In this document: piece by piece, positions 55,485-64,000 of the stretch
Layout: every line of letters begins with the position of its first letter
How positions within the stretch are numbered: position 1 is the stretch's first letter
Origin: Bdellovibrio sp. NC01
GTDB taxonomy: Bacteria > Bdellovibrionota > Bdellovibrionia > Bdellovibrionales > Bdellovibrionaceae
DNA: 64,000 bases
Assembly: GCF_006874625.1 (NCBI RefSeq)
Contig: NZ_CP030034.1
Location: forward strand, 2,046,001 to 2,110,000
Direction of reading: 5' to 3'
Notes under the pieces: model-generated
The model's input: only the letters and a program-made list of their open reading frames with translations
What the model was told of the DNA's origin: nothing
Database searches by the model: none
Program-made: the position numbers and the translations under genes

Positions 55485-55910
55485 ATGTTTATAGCAAGAC
55501 AGAATCTTTATCGCTGGATCGCACTTTATTTAACGGCAAAAACTTTGATTGTTTTTATTTGGTTTGGGACTCCACTTTGGGTTTTGTACACAGTTCCGTT
55601 ATGCTGTTATTTCGCTGCTGAAGTTCTTTCAACGAAACGAATTCAGAGTGTCGTAAACTTCGCTGTGCTAATACTCGCCATACCTGCTTCACTTCTTTGC
55701 GTTTACGCGGTCATGTGGGCATTAGGCATTCAAAGTAGCGGTTGGGAAAATATTTTCCATCAAATCAAACCTAAACTGTCTGATTTAACAACCGTTTCCT
55801 TAACGATCGTAATGATCTCAGCAATACCAGTGTCATGTGTATTTATCTTAGCTCAATTGACTAAGAGATTTCTACTTCCGAAGGTGTTTAAATCAAAAAC
55901 AATTCAGTGA
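55485..55910 (+). CDS. Membrane protein of unknown function
   Basis: The protein has 141 residues with four probable membrane segments (about 12-30, 32-50, 58-80, 100-125). It is divergent from the zinc-ribbon gene with a 58-bp gap. Start is uncertain: the site before the ATG (TTTGAAAG) is weak. Not recognised. Confidence 0.5.
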   Translation: MFIARQNLYRWIALYLTAKTLIVFIWFGTPLWVLYTVPLCCYFAAEVLSTKRIQSVVNFAVLILAIPASLLCVYAVMWALGIQSSGWENIFHQIKPKLSDLTTVSLTIVMISAIPVSCVFILAQLTKRFLLPKVFKSKTIQ

Positions 55911-55979
55911 CGATACCTCCTACTCGCTCCTTCCAGTCTCTCGCATCCGGCATGTAGGACATTAAATTCCCCTTTTACG

Positions 55980-56165
55980 ATGAAATTTGAATTCCTGAGG
56001 GTGATCAGAAATATTTAGATGCAAGGCAGAGAGGCAGTTTCGAAGCGTAGACGTACATGTGAGTACGTTGGAGAGAAGAAACTGACGCGGTCGGCATAGC
56101 ATGATGCTATCCCGAAGCGTAAGTCCGAAGGAAGAAAGGCAGGAGCCTTTCTCATAACGCCGCAG
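55980..56165. ncRNA. Structured intergenic RNA-like element
   Basis: The 315-bp gap 55911-56225 has no gene. It contains several stems: cagtttc 56035-56041 with gaaactg 56078-56084, enclosing acgtac 56051-56056 with gtacgt 56063-56068; atagc 56096-56100 with gctat 56106-56110; gaaaggc 56134-56140 with gcctttc 56145-56151. Such a run of nested palindromes suggests a structured RNA or DNA site, for example an origin of transfer or repeat element. It is an inference from pairing only, so no strand is assigned. Confidence 0.45.
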
Positions 56166-56187
56166 ATGAATGTTTATCATCATCCTG

Positions 56188-56225
56188 GCCTCGACAGAAG
56201 AGCAGAGATCCTCTACTGTTGAGGC
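56188..56225 (+). promoter_or_regulatory. Hairpin abutting the SRAP start codon
   Basis: gcctcgaca (56188-56196) pairs with tgttgaggc (56217-56225; one G-U), with inner agag/ctct. The stem ends at the base before the ATG. The only ribosome-like sequence (GAGG) is inside the right arm and too close to the ATG, so translation of the SRAP gene may be limited or controlled. Confidence 0.5.
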
Positions 56226-57212
56226 ATGTGTTATAGCGCGATGGTGAAGCAACAGATTAAATCTCTTGGGGTCAAGTACGAGGCTCGTATTGACTATGAG
56301 CTTTTGCAGAATATGTTTTATCGTCGTCTTTCAGATGAGCGCATTAAGATTTGTAAAGCTTTAGAGGCTGAGTTTGATGATGCTGAAAATTCTGAAGAGC
56401 GCGAAATTCAAAAGCTCATTCAAGCTTACCGCAAAGTGAAACTCAAAGAACTTGAACTTGATCTTGAAAAACAAGAAAAACGCCTAAAAGCTGCCGAAGA
56501 GGCTCTTGCTCTGAAAGAAACCAAAAAGTTTCTCAACGAAAAGCGCATTGCTACAAATCACATCGAAAAAAATACTGCACGCATTAAAGGAATGAAGAGA
56601 TCTGAGCTCATCCCTACTGATTCACGTGTTTTTCCTATGACCTATGCGCCGATTATAGTTCGTGAAAATGATGAGAACGTTATTAAGCTTGCTCGTTATC
56701 ATTGCAGACCGGCTGATAAGCCTGAGAGTATTGATATCAAGTACAACGGCCTCTACAATGCTCGTCGGGATAATTTAGGAAATGCGTTTTGGCGTGATCT
56801 CTTTGGGCATAAGCATGGATTCTTTGTTGTTCAGAGTTTCTACGAAAACGTATCTTCATTAGATTATAAAGTTGCATCAGCTACCCGCCCCCAGGCGTCC
56901 AGCTCTGCGGCGATCCCGCCGGAAGACAAAAACCTCATAGTTCAGTTTACTCCTAAAGGAAATCACGATCTCAAAATTGCGTGCCTTTATGATCTTTGGG
57001 GAACATCTCCTGAAGATTCGTTTTACTCGTTCGCGGCACTCACTCATGAACCCACTCCGGAGATTTCCCAAACTGGTCATGATAGACTTATTATTGCTTT
57101 GAAAGATGAAAATCTTGAGCCTTGGCTTTCGCCCGAACAAATGACCAAGGTTGAACTTGAAGCTATTCTTGACGATCCAGAACACCACATATATGAGCAC
57201 GTACTGAGTTAA
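56226..57212 (+). CDS. SRAP-domain protein (HMCES/YedK family, abasic-site crosslinker)
   Basis: The protein has 328 residues and starts MCYSA; Cys2 is the catalytic residue exposed when Met is removed. Other conserved residues: Asn178 (NARRDNL), Glu207 (VVQSFYEN), His285 (TGHDRLIIAL). It resembles SOS-response SRAP proteins that crosslink to abasic sites in single-stranded DNA. A helical, Lys/Glu-rich insert (about 45-130) lies between Cys2 and Asn178; YedK has its Asn near 75, so this is an extended subfamily. On a conjugative element it could shield incoming single-stranded DNA. Confidence 0.82.
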   Translation: MCYSAMVKQQIKSLGVKYEARIDYELLQNMFYRRLSDERIKICKALEAEFDDAENSEEREIQKLIQAYRKVKLKELELDLEKQEKRLKAAEEALALKETKKFLNEKRIATNHIEKNTARIKGMKRSELIPTDSRVFPMTYAPIIVRENDENVIKLARYHCRPADKPESIDIKYNGLYNARRDNLGNAFWRDLFGHKHGFFVVQSFYENVSSLDYKVASATRPQASSSAAIPPEDKNLIVQFTPKGNHDLKIACLYDLWGTSPEDSFYSFAALTHEPTPEISQTGHDRLIIALKDENLEPWLSPEQMTKVELEAILDDPEHHIYEHVLS

Positions 57213-57335
57213 AAGTACTAGCCAAAGAATAGTAATGAGACCAATTGAAATGAAATAAGTTAGACCGTGATCAAATGTCAGACAAAGAAACTATTTTTAA
57301 TTGCCCATTCTTTTTGATGAACTCATTATTAAGGT

Positions 57336-57737
57336 ATGAAGTCTGCCCAAAGAAAATGGTACTTTTCATTCGTGATCCTGTTCGTAATTAGTTCAATTTT
57401 TGCGTTGCTGGATACTCGTCGCAATCCCCATCTACTTTGCGGAACATTTTCCCCTAGCGTTGGTATCGTTACAAAAATAAATTTCGCTTTAATCATTCTA
57501 TTCTCGTTATTGACTCTAATTTTCTTGGTTCGACTCAAAACAAAACCGCAAGAAAAGTTGAACACAAAGAGCTATCTCAGCTTTTCTATATTCAATCTTA
57601 TTTTTTACATAGTTTTCCCTATAGCGTTATGGTTTGGTTTGAATGAATTAATAACTCCAACCTGCATTCCCACTGATGTATTTTTTTATTTGCCGGGGAT
57701 CAACGACGGTGGAATCAGTTCCATCGCTTTGTCTTGA
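57336..57737 (+). CDS. Three-helix membrane protein, unknown
   Basis: The protein has 133 residues with three membrane segments (about 7-25, 45-65, 78-100). Its end overlaps by 52 bp with the converging lipoprotein gene at 57686, so one of the two 3' ends may be non-functional overlap. Not recognised. The 123-bp gap before it holds no feature I can support. Confidence 0.45.
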   Translation: MKSAQRKWYFSFVILFVISSIFALLDTRRNPHLLCGTFSPSVGIVTKINFALIILFSLLTLIFLVRLKTKPQEKLNTKSYLSFSIFNLIFYIVFPIALWFGLNELITPTCIPTDVFFYLPGINDGGISSIALS

Positions 57738-58156
57738 TGAACGATTCGATTTTCACCATCATCCACCCACTCGTCCATTGAGTACACTTTCCACTCTCCA
57801 GGATTGACCATCGCGCGATACTTTTCTGGAATTCTCGCACCAAAGGTTGCTGGTCCCTGACTTATAACTTTAGGTTCAGTGAATTGATCAAGCCTCGCTT
57901 TGAGAGATTGCACTTCTTGGCGAAGCTTAATTTCTTCTTTATCTGGTCCTTCAAAGTAAAGAGTTACAGCTGCTGCAACCGCGGCCCCTACAGCTCCGTA
58001 CATCACACTTTGTGTGGTTTTGTATTCGGGCTTAGTTGCACCGTAGATGGCGCCAGCTGTTCCCGCCAGGATCATGTTTTGGTAGACTTTTTCCGTAGAT
58101 GTCGTCGCACAGCCACTTAGAAATGCAATTGTGCTTATTAGAATTAGAATTTTCAT
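57686..58156 (-). CDS. Lipoprotein with glycine-zipper-like segment
   Basis: The start at 58156 (MKILILISTIAFLSGC) overlaps the upstream stop by 1 nt (TAATG). The protein has 156 residues. The lipobox LSGC gives a lipoprotein with Cys at about 16. Residues 28-70 are Ala/Gly-rich (ILAGTAGAIYGATKPEYKTTQSVMYGAVGAAVAAAVTLYF), like glycine-zipper outer-membrane lipoproteins. A coiled coil follows (EEIKLRQEVQSLKARLDQF). Its place suggests a VirB7-like T4SS part, but it may be separate cargo. Confidence 0.6.
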   Translation of the reverse strand: MKILILISTIAFLSGCATTSTEKVYQNMILAGTAGAIYGATKPEYKTTQSVMYGAVGAAVAAAVTLYFEGPDKEEIKLRQEVQSLKARLDQFTEPKVISQGPATFGARIPEKYRAMVNPGEWKVYSMDEWVDDGENRIVHQDKAMELIPPSLIPGK

Positions 58157-59100
58157 TAGCGACACTCGAATGTATCAGTTGATCTTAGTTTTATGCAGAC
58201 ACGCCCAAAAGTTCCATCGGTGCCAGGCTGAGGTTTGACCGTCTGGCAAGTGCCAGTTGTGATGGTGTCTTTTCCGTGGGACCATGGTGCGCCACCGTTT
58301 GGACCTTTCATGCCAACATAGCGATTTACCAAAAGTGCGAGAGTTGTGCCGTCGGCGATATCGATTTTTAGTTCGCCGGAGTTTCCGCCATTTCCGCCTG
58401 GTCCGGAAAAGCACTGTTGTGTTGAGCCAAATGCGCCCATAACAGCAGACTTACCTTCACCACCGTTTTGCCCACGCATTTCAATTGCGAGGTTGCCAGA
58501 AGCCTTTTGGGCAGAAATAGAGATATTTCCTCCCTTAAGTCCATTAGTCGCAATCGCTTTTTGTGATTCACCGTCTGCGAAGTTTGTGATGAGACCACCT
58601 TCGGCTTTTATGGTGTCAGCAATAATTGTGAGATTGAATTGTTTGGTGAGGATTTTTGCGTCTTTAGAGATGTAGATACGACCAGCGTTGATGATGGTGT
58701 CTTGCTCTAAGGTTGTTTCTTTATCCCAGAAGAGGTCTTTAGGGACTGTGCCTAAAATTTGGACGGATGAGATGATTTTATTATCCGTAGATAAGTGTTC
58801 AACGAGGTATGAGACCTCCGTGCCGCCTTGAACTGGGACCGAGTAAGACGTGAATTGTCCGGAAAGAGTCGCCAGTACCTTTGAGTTTTCGAGGATACGG
58901 ATCGTGCCTTGAGCTTCGGGCCACGTGATGATGGCTTGATATGAGTTTGCAGAATCGTTTGGTGTGAATGAGATATGAACTTGAGATTCGGATAGAATTC
59001 GGACACCGGATGGTGGTTCTTCTTGTTTGTGATCTAGTTCATTTGCGCAGCTACTTAAAAGTAGAGTTGAGATAATTAGAAAAGTGATTTTGTCGAGCAT
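58156..59100 (-). CDS. Lipoprotein with glycine-rich C-terminal domain
   Basis: The start at 59100 follows AGGAGGAGCA. The protein has 314 residues with lipobox LSSC (Cys about 18). Residues 25-115 look like an immunoglobulin/fibronectin-type beta domain (VHISFTPNDSANSYQAIITWP). Residues 140-210 are a beta-helix-like run. Residues 210-314 carry glycine-rich stretches (RGQNGGEGKSA, GPGGNGGNSGEL, MKGPNGGAPWSHGKD, GTDGTFGRVC) like the exported protein at 35913. It is coupled to the next lipoprotein. Function unknown; an exposed adhesion role is possible. Confidence 0.65.
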   Translation of the reverse strand: MLDKITFLIISTLLLSSCANELDHKQEEPPSGVRILSESQVHISFTPNDSANSYQAIITWPEAQGTIRILENSKVLATLSGQFTSYSVPVQGGTEVSYLVEHLSTDNKIISSVQILGTVPKDLFWDKETTLEQDTIINAGRIYISKDAKILTKQFNLTIIADTIKAEGGLITNFADGESQKAIATNGLKGGNISISAQKASGNLAIEMRGQNGGEGKSAVMGAFGSTQQCFSGPGGNGGNSGELKIDIADGTTLALLVNRYVGMKGPNGGAPWSHGKDTITTGTCQTVKPQPGTDGTFGRVCIKLRSTDTFECR

Positions 59101-59201
59101 TGCTCCTCCTAAAAACAGGAGAAGCAATCTGATATGCCAATTCAATTTCTCTAATCCTTACAAAAAAAAACGAAATTCGAACAAATTTTTATCGTTGTCC
59201 C

Positions 59202-59711
59202 TTAAGATATATTTTTTTTATTTTTTAGAAACATCATTCCCAATAATAATGCAGGTAGGCCGTTAATGGTTGGAGTAACAAAACCATTTAAGAGAACGAA
59301 CAATTTCATAAGAAAGGAGAACCAGGAAAAAACTACCAAATATACAGGTAAATCATGGGAAGGAATTGCAATATTCTTCCATTCAACATTTGGTCCGCTG
59401 AAGATAAATGATTTATACAAAAAAACCATAACATCTAAGACAAAACTAAAAATTAAAATTTTTCCAATTTTTTCAAGAACTTCAAAAGTAATCGAGGTCA
59501 AATTGAAGAACGTATCTTTGGGAAGATTTTTGAAAATTAAATACCATAGTAAAAACCTAATGCCATCTAACGATACTGGGATTGATGCCTTGAAGGTACT
59601 CATCAAACTTTCGGATCGGAACAACAATTCAATAAGTAGCGCACCAACACTAAAAACCAGTGTTAGTGTGCCAAGAGTTAAATACAAATACTGAAAAGTT
59701 CGTTTTATCAT
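59202..59711 (-). CDS. Four-helix membrane protein, possible Rhs immunity
   Basis: The protein has 169 residues with four membrane segments (about 10-30, 47-62, 84-105, 122-145). It lies 14 bp past the Rhs stop on the same strand and its sequence is very AT-rich, like toxin/immunity cargo. Rhs proteins usually carry a variable toxic tip with a small immunity protein next door, so this is the natural candidate. Not proved. Confidence 0.6.
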   Translation of the reverse strand: MIKRTFQYLYLTLGTLTLVFSVGALLIELLFRSESLMSTFKASIPVSLDGIRFLLWYLIFKNLPKDTFFNLTSITFEVLEKIGKILIFSFVLDVMVFLYKSFIFSGPNVEWKNIAIPSHDLPVYLVVFSWFSFLMKLFVLLNGFVTPTINGLPALLLGMMFLKNKKNIS

Positions 59712-59725
59712 AAAGAATTTTTCTC

Positions 59726-62700
59726 TTACTTCTTTGACATGTCAAGAATAGGTGTAGTCCCTATCTTATCCAACGGATTTTCAGGCGGGGGACAACAATT
59801 TAATTTAGGATTACAGCTATTTTGAGATGTATTTCCTTTACCTGGTGTCTTTGAATTGTCGAGCAAATAATTTTCAGCTGTCCACTTACCGAGATCTTGG
59901 GCAGCCTTCCCAGGTGTCCACGGATCATCAATCGGAATCTGTTCGCATTTTTTAGTGTTTGCACAATATGTATTATAAAGATTGACTCCAATTAAATATC
60001 CTAATTCTCCGGATTCCCAAGCATCAGACGATTCACCGTCGGGATCCGTGAAATTGATCGGGTCTTGCAAGACGTAACCATACAGATTAGTATCTCGTCC
60101 TCCAAACAAAATTGGATCTTTACTTAACCACGTGCCAGTTTCTCCATCATATTCACGTTTTCCGAATTTTACGAGCTGAGTGAACTGATCGTAAATGCCA
60201 CCAGCAAAACCATATGCTTGAAAGCCCTTATTGCTATCAACCAAAACCTTGCCAAGATCAGAATACTCTATTTTTTGGGCTATTGATCCATCAGAACTAT
60301 TTACCACAAAACGCACAGATCCAAGGTGGTCTTTAACTATAAAATAATTTACACCTGAGCTTTTTATGTAGTCGGGCGCCACAGTACCTGAAGCATACAT
60401 GTACCGCTTTCCATAAATACCTTGATCGCTTACTTGTGCCGCAATTTTAAGAGGAGACTCGTAAATATAACGCGCGCTCGTAGAACCATTAACAGCGACT
60501 CTAACACGGTCATGATTACCGTCGTGGGCGTAAGTAAGAACTCTGCCATCCGCCAAAATCGCTTGCCTCAATCCACTTAGAGGATCCCACCTGAACGACT
60601 TAGATTGTGTTTCCGACATTTGCACTTTCGACAAGTCACCATTTGAGTTATAAAAATATTTATTTTGATTATAACTCACTAGTTTATCTTGCTTGTCGAA
60701 AATCGACACGAATGGAACAGAGGCAGTGTACCCACTGACTCTGTTGCCATTAAGATCATAATTGTATGACGAATAAAGGGAGCTATTTTTCCATACTTTG
60801 GTAAGTCTGGCAGAACTATCATACTCATATGAGTATAGAGTGGTCACACCCAAACTGGTTTCTGATTTAGTTAAAATTCGCCCTTCCGAATCTCTCGTCA
60901 AGGTATATGAGAAAATAGTTTGAACAGGGCCAGAAGTTGGCGTGTAAATAGAACTGTAAGTAACAATCCTGCCCTGAGAATCATAAGTTCTTTGATCAGA
61001 AACTTTCGCTAACTGTGTAGTTTTTAATTTTCCAGTGAAAGAGTCATATCCAAGACTCAGCTCACCTGCCTGAAGAACTTTTCCATCACCATTGTAGGTG
61101 TAATTAATCACCGAAGGAGATCCCGAACCCGCAGCTCCAGCGATTGATCTAGACGCCACTCTATAGTGCGAATCGTAGGTGAAGTTTACCGAACCATACA
61201 ATGCTTGCGATGCTGTATTTGTCCAAGTCAGACTAGCAAGTTTTGTACCCCAATAAGAAAAAGCATTTGTAATGCCATCATAAGAATCAATTTTAGTAAG
61301 AACGTAATAGTCTGGATCGTAATAATATCTGTTAACACCTAGATTAGAAAATCTTTTTTCATTAATCTTTCCGGTCTGCGCATCGTAGTAGTTTCTCACG
61401 TACTGCAAATCAGGACGTTTTAATTCAACTAATTGGTTGTCACTATTATAAGTAAACCTAGTTTGTTCTTCGCGGCCACCAACAAGAGGTGCTTTATAAG
61501 AAATCAATGTATCGTTTGGACTATATTCTAATAAATGACTTATCCCTGAAGGTGTCACAATTTGCGTTATATTACCATTCTTATCATATCTAAATTCGGT
61601 CACTCTACTATCTGGAGAAATTCTTTTAACGACCTTTCCCAGTAAATTATTTATGAAAGTAAAAGTCTCATTTCGAGAATTTCGCACAGAAGACAAATAC
61701 CCATATTGATCGTAATTAAAGCTTAAAGAGCTAGCGCCTTGAGTTACAGATTTAATTTCTCCAGAAGAAAAATAGTCGTATTCAATTGGATCGAGAGTTC
61801 CAACTTGAATTTGTTTTGGTTTTTCGTCTTCATTTATTAAAACGCTGGTTACAATTCCAGCGGGGCTAGTCTCAATAAATTTTTTTTGCACCTTATTAAA
61901 AGTAGAAGTTAGCGTTTCACCATTTGTAGTTTTAGCCGTAGTAACGGATGTAAAATTAAATGGATCAATTAGTCCGACAGCACTTTGTGTAATCGATGTG
62001 TTTAGAATCGTATCACCAAAATCCTTGGACTCAAAAGTTGGAATAGCTGCGAGCGAACCAAATCTAATATCAGGGCCATAAGTTGTTTCAGTTCTAACCA
62101 AATCAGTTTCAACAGTCTTTGAGTTATTATCACTTATGTCAGTTTGCTCATATGAACCATCTGGATTCGTTTTAACACGGCGATAAGTGTTATCGGGATA
62201 TCTCACCATTTCGTACTGGGTTTCTCTGTTAAGAGCAGTAGACAGTGAAATTCCTTGCAATCCATAATTAAAGTTCATGTTTAGATTCGTAATATTTCCG
62301 GCATCATTAGTATCTTGGATTAATTTTCCAGCTTCGTCATAACTTAGATATGTTGTGTTTCCATTTGGCTTAACAAAAGTTTTTAAAAGCTCGGTACTAG
62401 CTACATATGACATTCGATAAAAGTCGCCGTTTGGAAGAATCACTTTCACAAGTTTATCTGCAGAATACTCTAAGTGAGTTACCAATCCTGATGAAGTGGT
62501 GATTTTAATTAAATGCCCACTTGAATCACGTTCAAAGTTGGTAAGGTTGCCATAAGCATCAGTTATAGAGCTGATTCGATTTGAATTGTATATGAACGAA
62601 TATTTTGTAAAACCAGTTAATGAACCTTTTGTAGCAATCTGCTTGCCTGTCGAATCAAAAATAAATACCTCGCCATCCCCTAAAACCAGATACGTCCCGT

Positions 62701-63412
62701 CCGGTTGTAATAGTTTAGCTTTTACTGCGCTACCACCGGATCCCAAAAATAATCTTTCATTTGCTATATCATAAAAATTTATTCCACTGATACTCCAGCC
62801 CAAATCATGAAACTTTGGTTGAGTTCCGATATTTGTGTAAGTTGAGATATACTGGGAAGTAAAAGATGATGTATAAGTTAGAGAAAACGGAGTTCCAAAA
62901 ATAGGAATTGATTCCGACATTGACTGATCATCGACTCGAATAAATGAACCTGTCTTACAATCTCCGTCAGCCGGATCGCTTGGTGGTATCACGTACTCCA
63001 TCGCGTTTGCAGTTCCACTAACATTAAACAACTGAGATGATCCATCCGATTGCCATATACCAAGCACGGTCACAGAAACATTTTTTACGCCGGCCGAGGT
63101 GCCGACAAACTCAAGTTTATATTCACATGATCCTCCAAGAAGCATTTTTCCGGAACAACCATCTTGGGTAATTTTATATTCAGAACTACCACTAAGAATT
63201 AGATTTCCAAGTTGAATAGGTTGATTAACAGAAATTTCCAAAATCACCCACCCAAGCTGTCCAATCCCTAACGTTCCAAAATCATAAGAATAGTTAGTTG
63301 TTCCTTTTCCCTTATTTAAAACTATAATTTTTTTTTGAGCCGCAGTTGGGGCAGCCTGTACGGTCACAAAACCTAAAATTACCAATAAAATTTTAAAAAA
63401 AACATTTCGCAT
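59726..63412 (-). CDS. RHS/YD-repeat protein with variable C-terminal tip
   Basis: The start at 63412 follows GAGGTATGTG. The protein has 1228 residues with a signal peptide (about 1-22). Residues 25-140 resemble a choice-of-anchor D (HYDIN-like) beta domain (YSYDFGTLGIGQLGWVILEISVN, then GGSCEYKLEFVGTSAGVKNVSVTV). Next are many YD repeats (YDxxGxLxxVxxxxG..., about 230-1070). The RHS core is at about 1080-1130 (GKREYDGETGTWLSKDP, DPINFTDPDGE). The last about 95 residues differ in style and form the likely toxic or effector tip. Rhs proteins form hollow shells around such tips. Confidence 0.93.
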   Translation of the reverse strand: MRNVFFKILLVILGFVTVQAAPTAAQKKIIVLNKGKGTTNYSYDFGTLGIGQLGWVILEISVNQPIQLGNLILSGSSEYKITQDGCSGKMLLGGSCEYKLEFVGTSAGVKNVSVTVLGIWQSDGSSQLFNVSGTANAMEYVIPPSDPADGDCKTGSFIRVDDQSMSESIPIFGTPFSLTYTSSFTSQYISTYTNIGTQPKFHDLGWSISGINFYDIANERLFLGSGGSAVKAKLLQPDGTYLVLGDGEVFIFDSTGKQIATKGSLTGFTKYSFIYNSNRISSITDAYGNLTNFERDSSGHLIKITTSSGLVTHLEYSADKLVKVILPNGDFYRMSYVASTELLKTFVKPNGNTTYLSYDEAGKLIQDTNDAGNITNLNMNFNYGLQGISLSTALNRETQYEMVRYPDNTYRRVKTNPDGSYEQTDISDNNSKTVETDLVRTETTYGPDIRFGSLAAIPTFESKDFGDTILNTSITQSAVGLIDPFNFTSVTTAKTTNGETLTSTFNKVQKKFIETSPAGIVTSVLINEDEKPKQIQVGTLDPIEYDYFSSGEIKSVTQGASSLSFNYDQYGYLSSVRNSRNETFTFINNLLGKVVKRISPDSRVTEFRYDKNGNITQIVTPSGISHLLEYSPNDTLISYKAPLVGGREEQTRFTYNSDNQLVELKRPDLQYVRNYYDAQTGKINEKRFSNLGVNRYYYDPDYYVLTKIDSYDGITNAFSYWGTKLASLTWTNTASQALYGSVNFTYDSHYRVASRSIAGAAGSGSPSVINYTYNGDGKVLQAGELSLGYDSFTGKLKTTQLAKVSDQRTYDSQGRIVTYSSIYTPTSGPVQTIFSYTLTRDSEGRILTKSETSLGVTTLYSYEYDSSARLTKVWKNSSLYSSYNYDLNGNRVSGYTASVPFVSIFDKQDKLVSYNQNKYFYNSNGDLSKVQMSETQSKSFRWDPLSGLRQAILADGRVLTYAHDGNHDRVRVAVNGSTSARYIYESPLKIAAQVSDQGIYGKRYMYASGTVAPDYIKSSGVNYFIVKDHLGSVRFVVNSSDGSIAQKIEYSDLGKVLVDSNKGFQAYGFAGGIYDQFTQLVKFGKREYDGETGTWLSKDPILFGGRDTNLYGYVLQDPINFTDPDGESSDAWESGELGYLIGVNLYNTYCANTKKCEQIPIDDPWTPGKAAQDLGKWTAENYLLDNSKTPGKGNTSQNSCNPKLNCCPPPENPLDKIGTTPILDMSKK

Positions 63413-63420
63413 CACATACC

Positions 63421-64000
63421 TCAACGAAAGAAAATTAAGAACTCTGATGAATAGCCTGGCCAAGGGACAATGATACTGGCTGCAACGGGATCAGAATTGA
63501 TTTTTGCCCAAAATGGATCAATTTGTGCCCCACTAGTTTTGAAAAAGCGGCCGTCAGCCCAAATCCGCAAAATGTGACTTCCATTTGCGGAATCATTTGC
63601 CAATTCAATCAGTTTTGTCGCAGCCATTTCACGTTCGTAAACCTGTTCCGCAGCCTCTACCTCGTTCTTGGCTGCAGCCAAATTATACCAACTAGGAGAA
63701 TATCTAGCAGCATCTCCGAACTCACTTCCATAACCTAACGGAGTACCCCCATTCATCGGCGACAGTAAGGTAAAAAACGTCGAGTAGTTGTCTTCCAAAT
63801 AAGCCACGTACTTTGCGACTTGGGGAAGAACCCATTCAGTTCCACCTTCGCCAATTGCGATTTTTGTGTTTCTTGAGTCCAAAAAATTGTAATAAAATCC
63901 AATTGCAGGAAGCTTTCCAATAGTAAGAACTGCCGTATCGTCATGAGGTCCCTCGCTAATAGCCTCAACCGAAACAGTTGCTTCACTTTTTTCCGGAAGT
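63421..64000 (-). CDS. Unknown protein, truncated at the right edge
   Basis: The reading frame is open to base 64000 (translation ...EGPHDDTAVLTIGKLPAIG), so the start is outside the window. The visible 192 residues have no clear motif: a helical stretch (NEVEAAEQVYEREMAATKLIELAND) and an aromatic end (WPGYSSEFLIFFR). It ends 8 bp before the Rhs start and is likely in the same operon. Role unknown. Confidence 0.6.
   Translation of the reverse strand, partial: LPEKSEATVSVEAISEGPHDDTAVLTIGKLPAIGFYYNFLDSRNTKIAIGEGGTEWVLPQVAKYVAYLEDNYSTFFTLLSPMNGGTPLGYGSEFGDAARYSPSWYNLAAAKNEVEAAEQVYEREMAATKLIELANDSANGSHILRIWADGRFFKTSGAQIDPFWAKINSDPVAASIIVPWPGYSSEFLIFFR

Noticed and set aside
55911-56225. LexA-type SOS box before the SRAP gene
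   Set aside because: The TTACnnnGTAA box reported for Bdellovibrio LexA and the CTGT-type box were not found in this gap.
59266-59694. Plus-strand frame of 142 codons opposite the small membrane protein
   Set aside because: The minus frame has four clean membrane segments and an operon position behind Rhs; the plus frame is Lys-rich and typical of antisense AT-rich DNA.

Overview
The window looks like part of a chromosome from a Bdellovibrio-like bacterium (phylum Bdellovibrionota). This is inferred from gene style, not from a marker gene: a fibre protein with an endosialidase-chaperone tail, lysine/alanine-rich tails on several proteins, an LptD outer-membrane pathway, a fused trehalose-phosphate synthase/phosphatase, and tight minus-strand operons with clear AGGAGG-type ribosome sites.

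Region 1 (1-42.5 kb) is ordinary core chromosome. In order it holds: the 3' part of a fibre/adhesin gene; an unusual long imperfect palindrome (about 1.45-1.71 kb); an HNH-like secreted nuclease; a histone-H1-like protein with a small Cys/His motif; an adhesin-like exported protein; an acetoacetate/ketone-body CoA module (thiolase plus both CoA-transferase subunits); a cyclic-nucleotide-binding protein; a histidine kinase/response regulator pair; pyruvate kinase; coiled-coil and envelope proteins; HU; a ChaN-like protein; a VKOR-DsbA fusion; LptD; RNase HII; and the translation cluster rplS, SPOUT methyltransferase, trmD, rimM, khpA, rpsP, ffh. It continues with a YadGH-type ABC exporter, prfC, trhO, a glycine-rich exported protein, and an osmotic-stress module (MscS channel, OtsA-OtsB fusion, GH15 hydrolase).

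Region 2 (42.6 kb to the right edge) is an integrated mobile element. An initiator tRNA-fMet gene is followed at once by a tyrosine integrase and an excisionase-like protein. Then come type IV secretion genes on the minus strand, transcribed from about 55.4 kb down to 47.0 kb: two zinc-ribbon membrane proteins, pilin, a 56-residue protein, VirB3/TraL, VirB4/TraC, VirB5-like, VirB6-like, VirB8/TraE, VirB9/TraK, VirB10/TraB. The run is broken by one AT-rich plus-strand gene. Cargo includes an HExxH metallopeptidase, small lipoproteins, an SRAP (HMCES/YedK-type) protein behind a structured leader, a glycine-rich lipoprotein operon, and a large Rhs/YD-repeat protein followed by a small membrane protein that could be its immunity partner. 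No relaxase, coupling protein or right attachment site is in the window, so the element continues past the right edge or is incomplete.

The points most worth following up are the RBS-sequestering hairpin at the virB3 start with the translationally coupled 56-residue gene, the structured RNA and SRAP on a conjugative element, the Rhs/immunity pair, and the long palindrome near the left edge.
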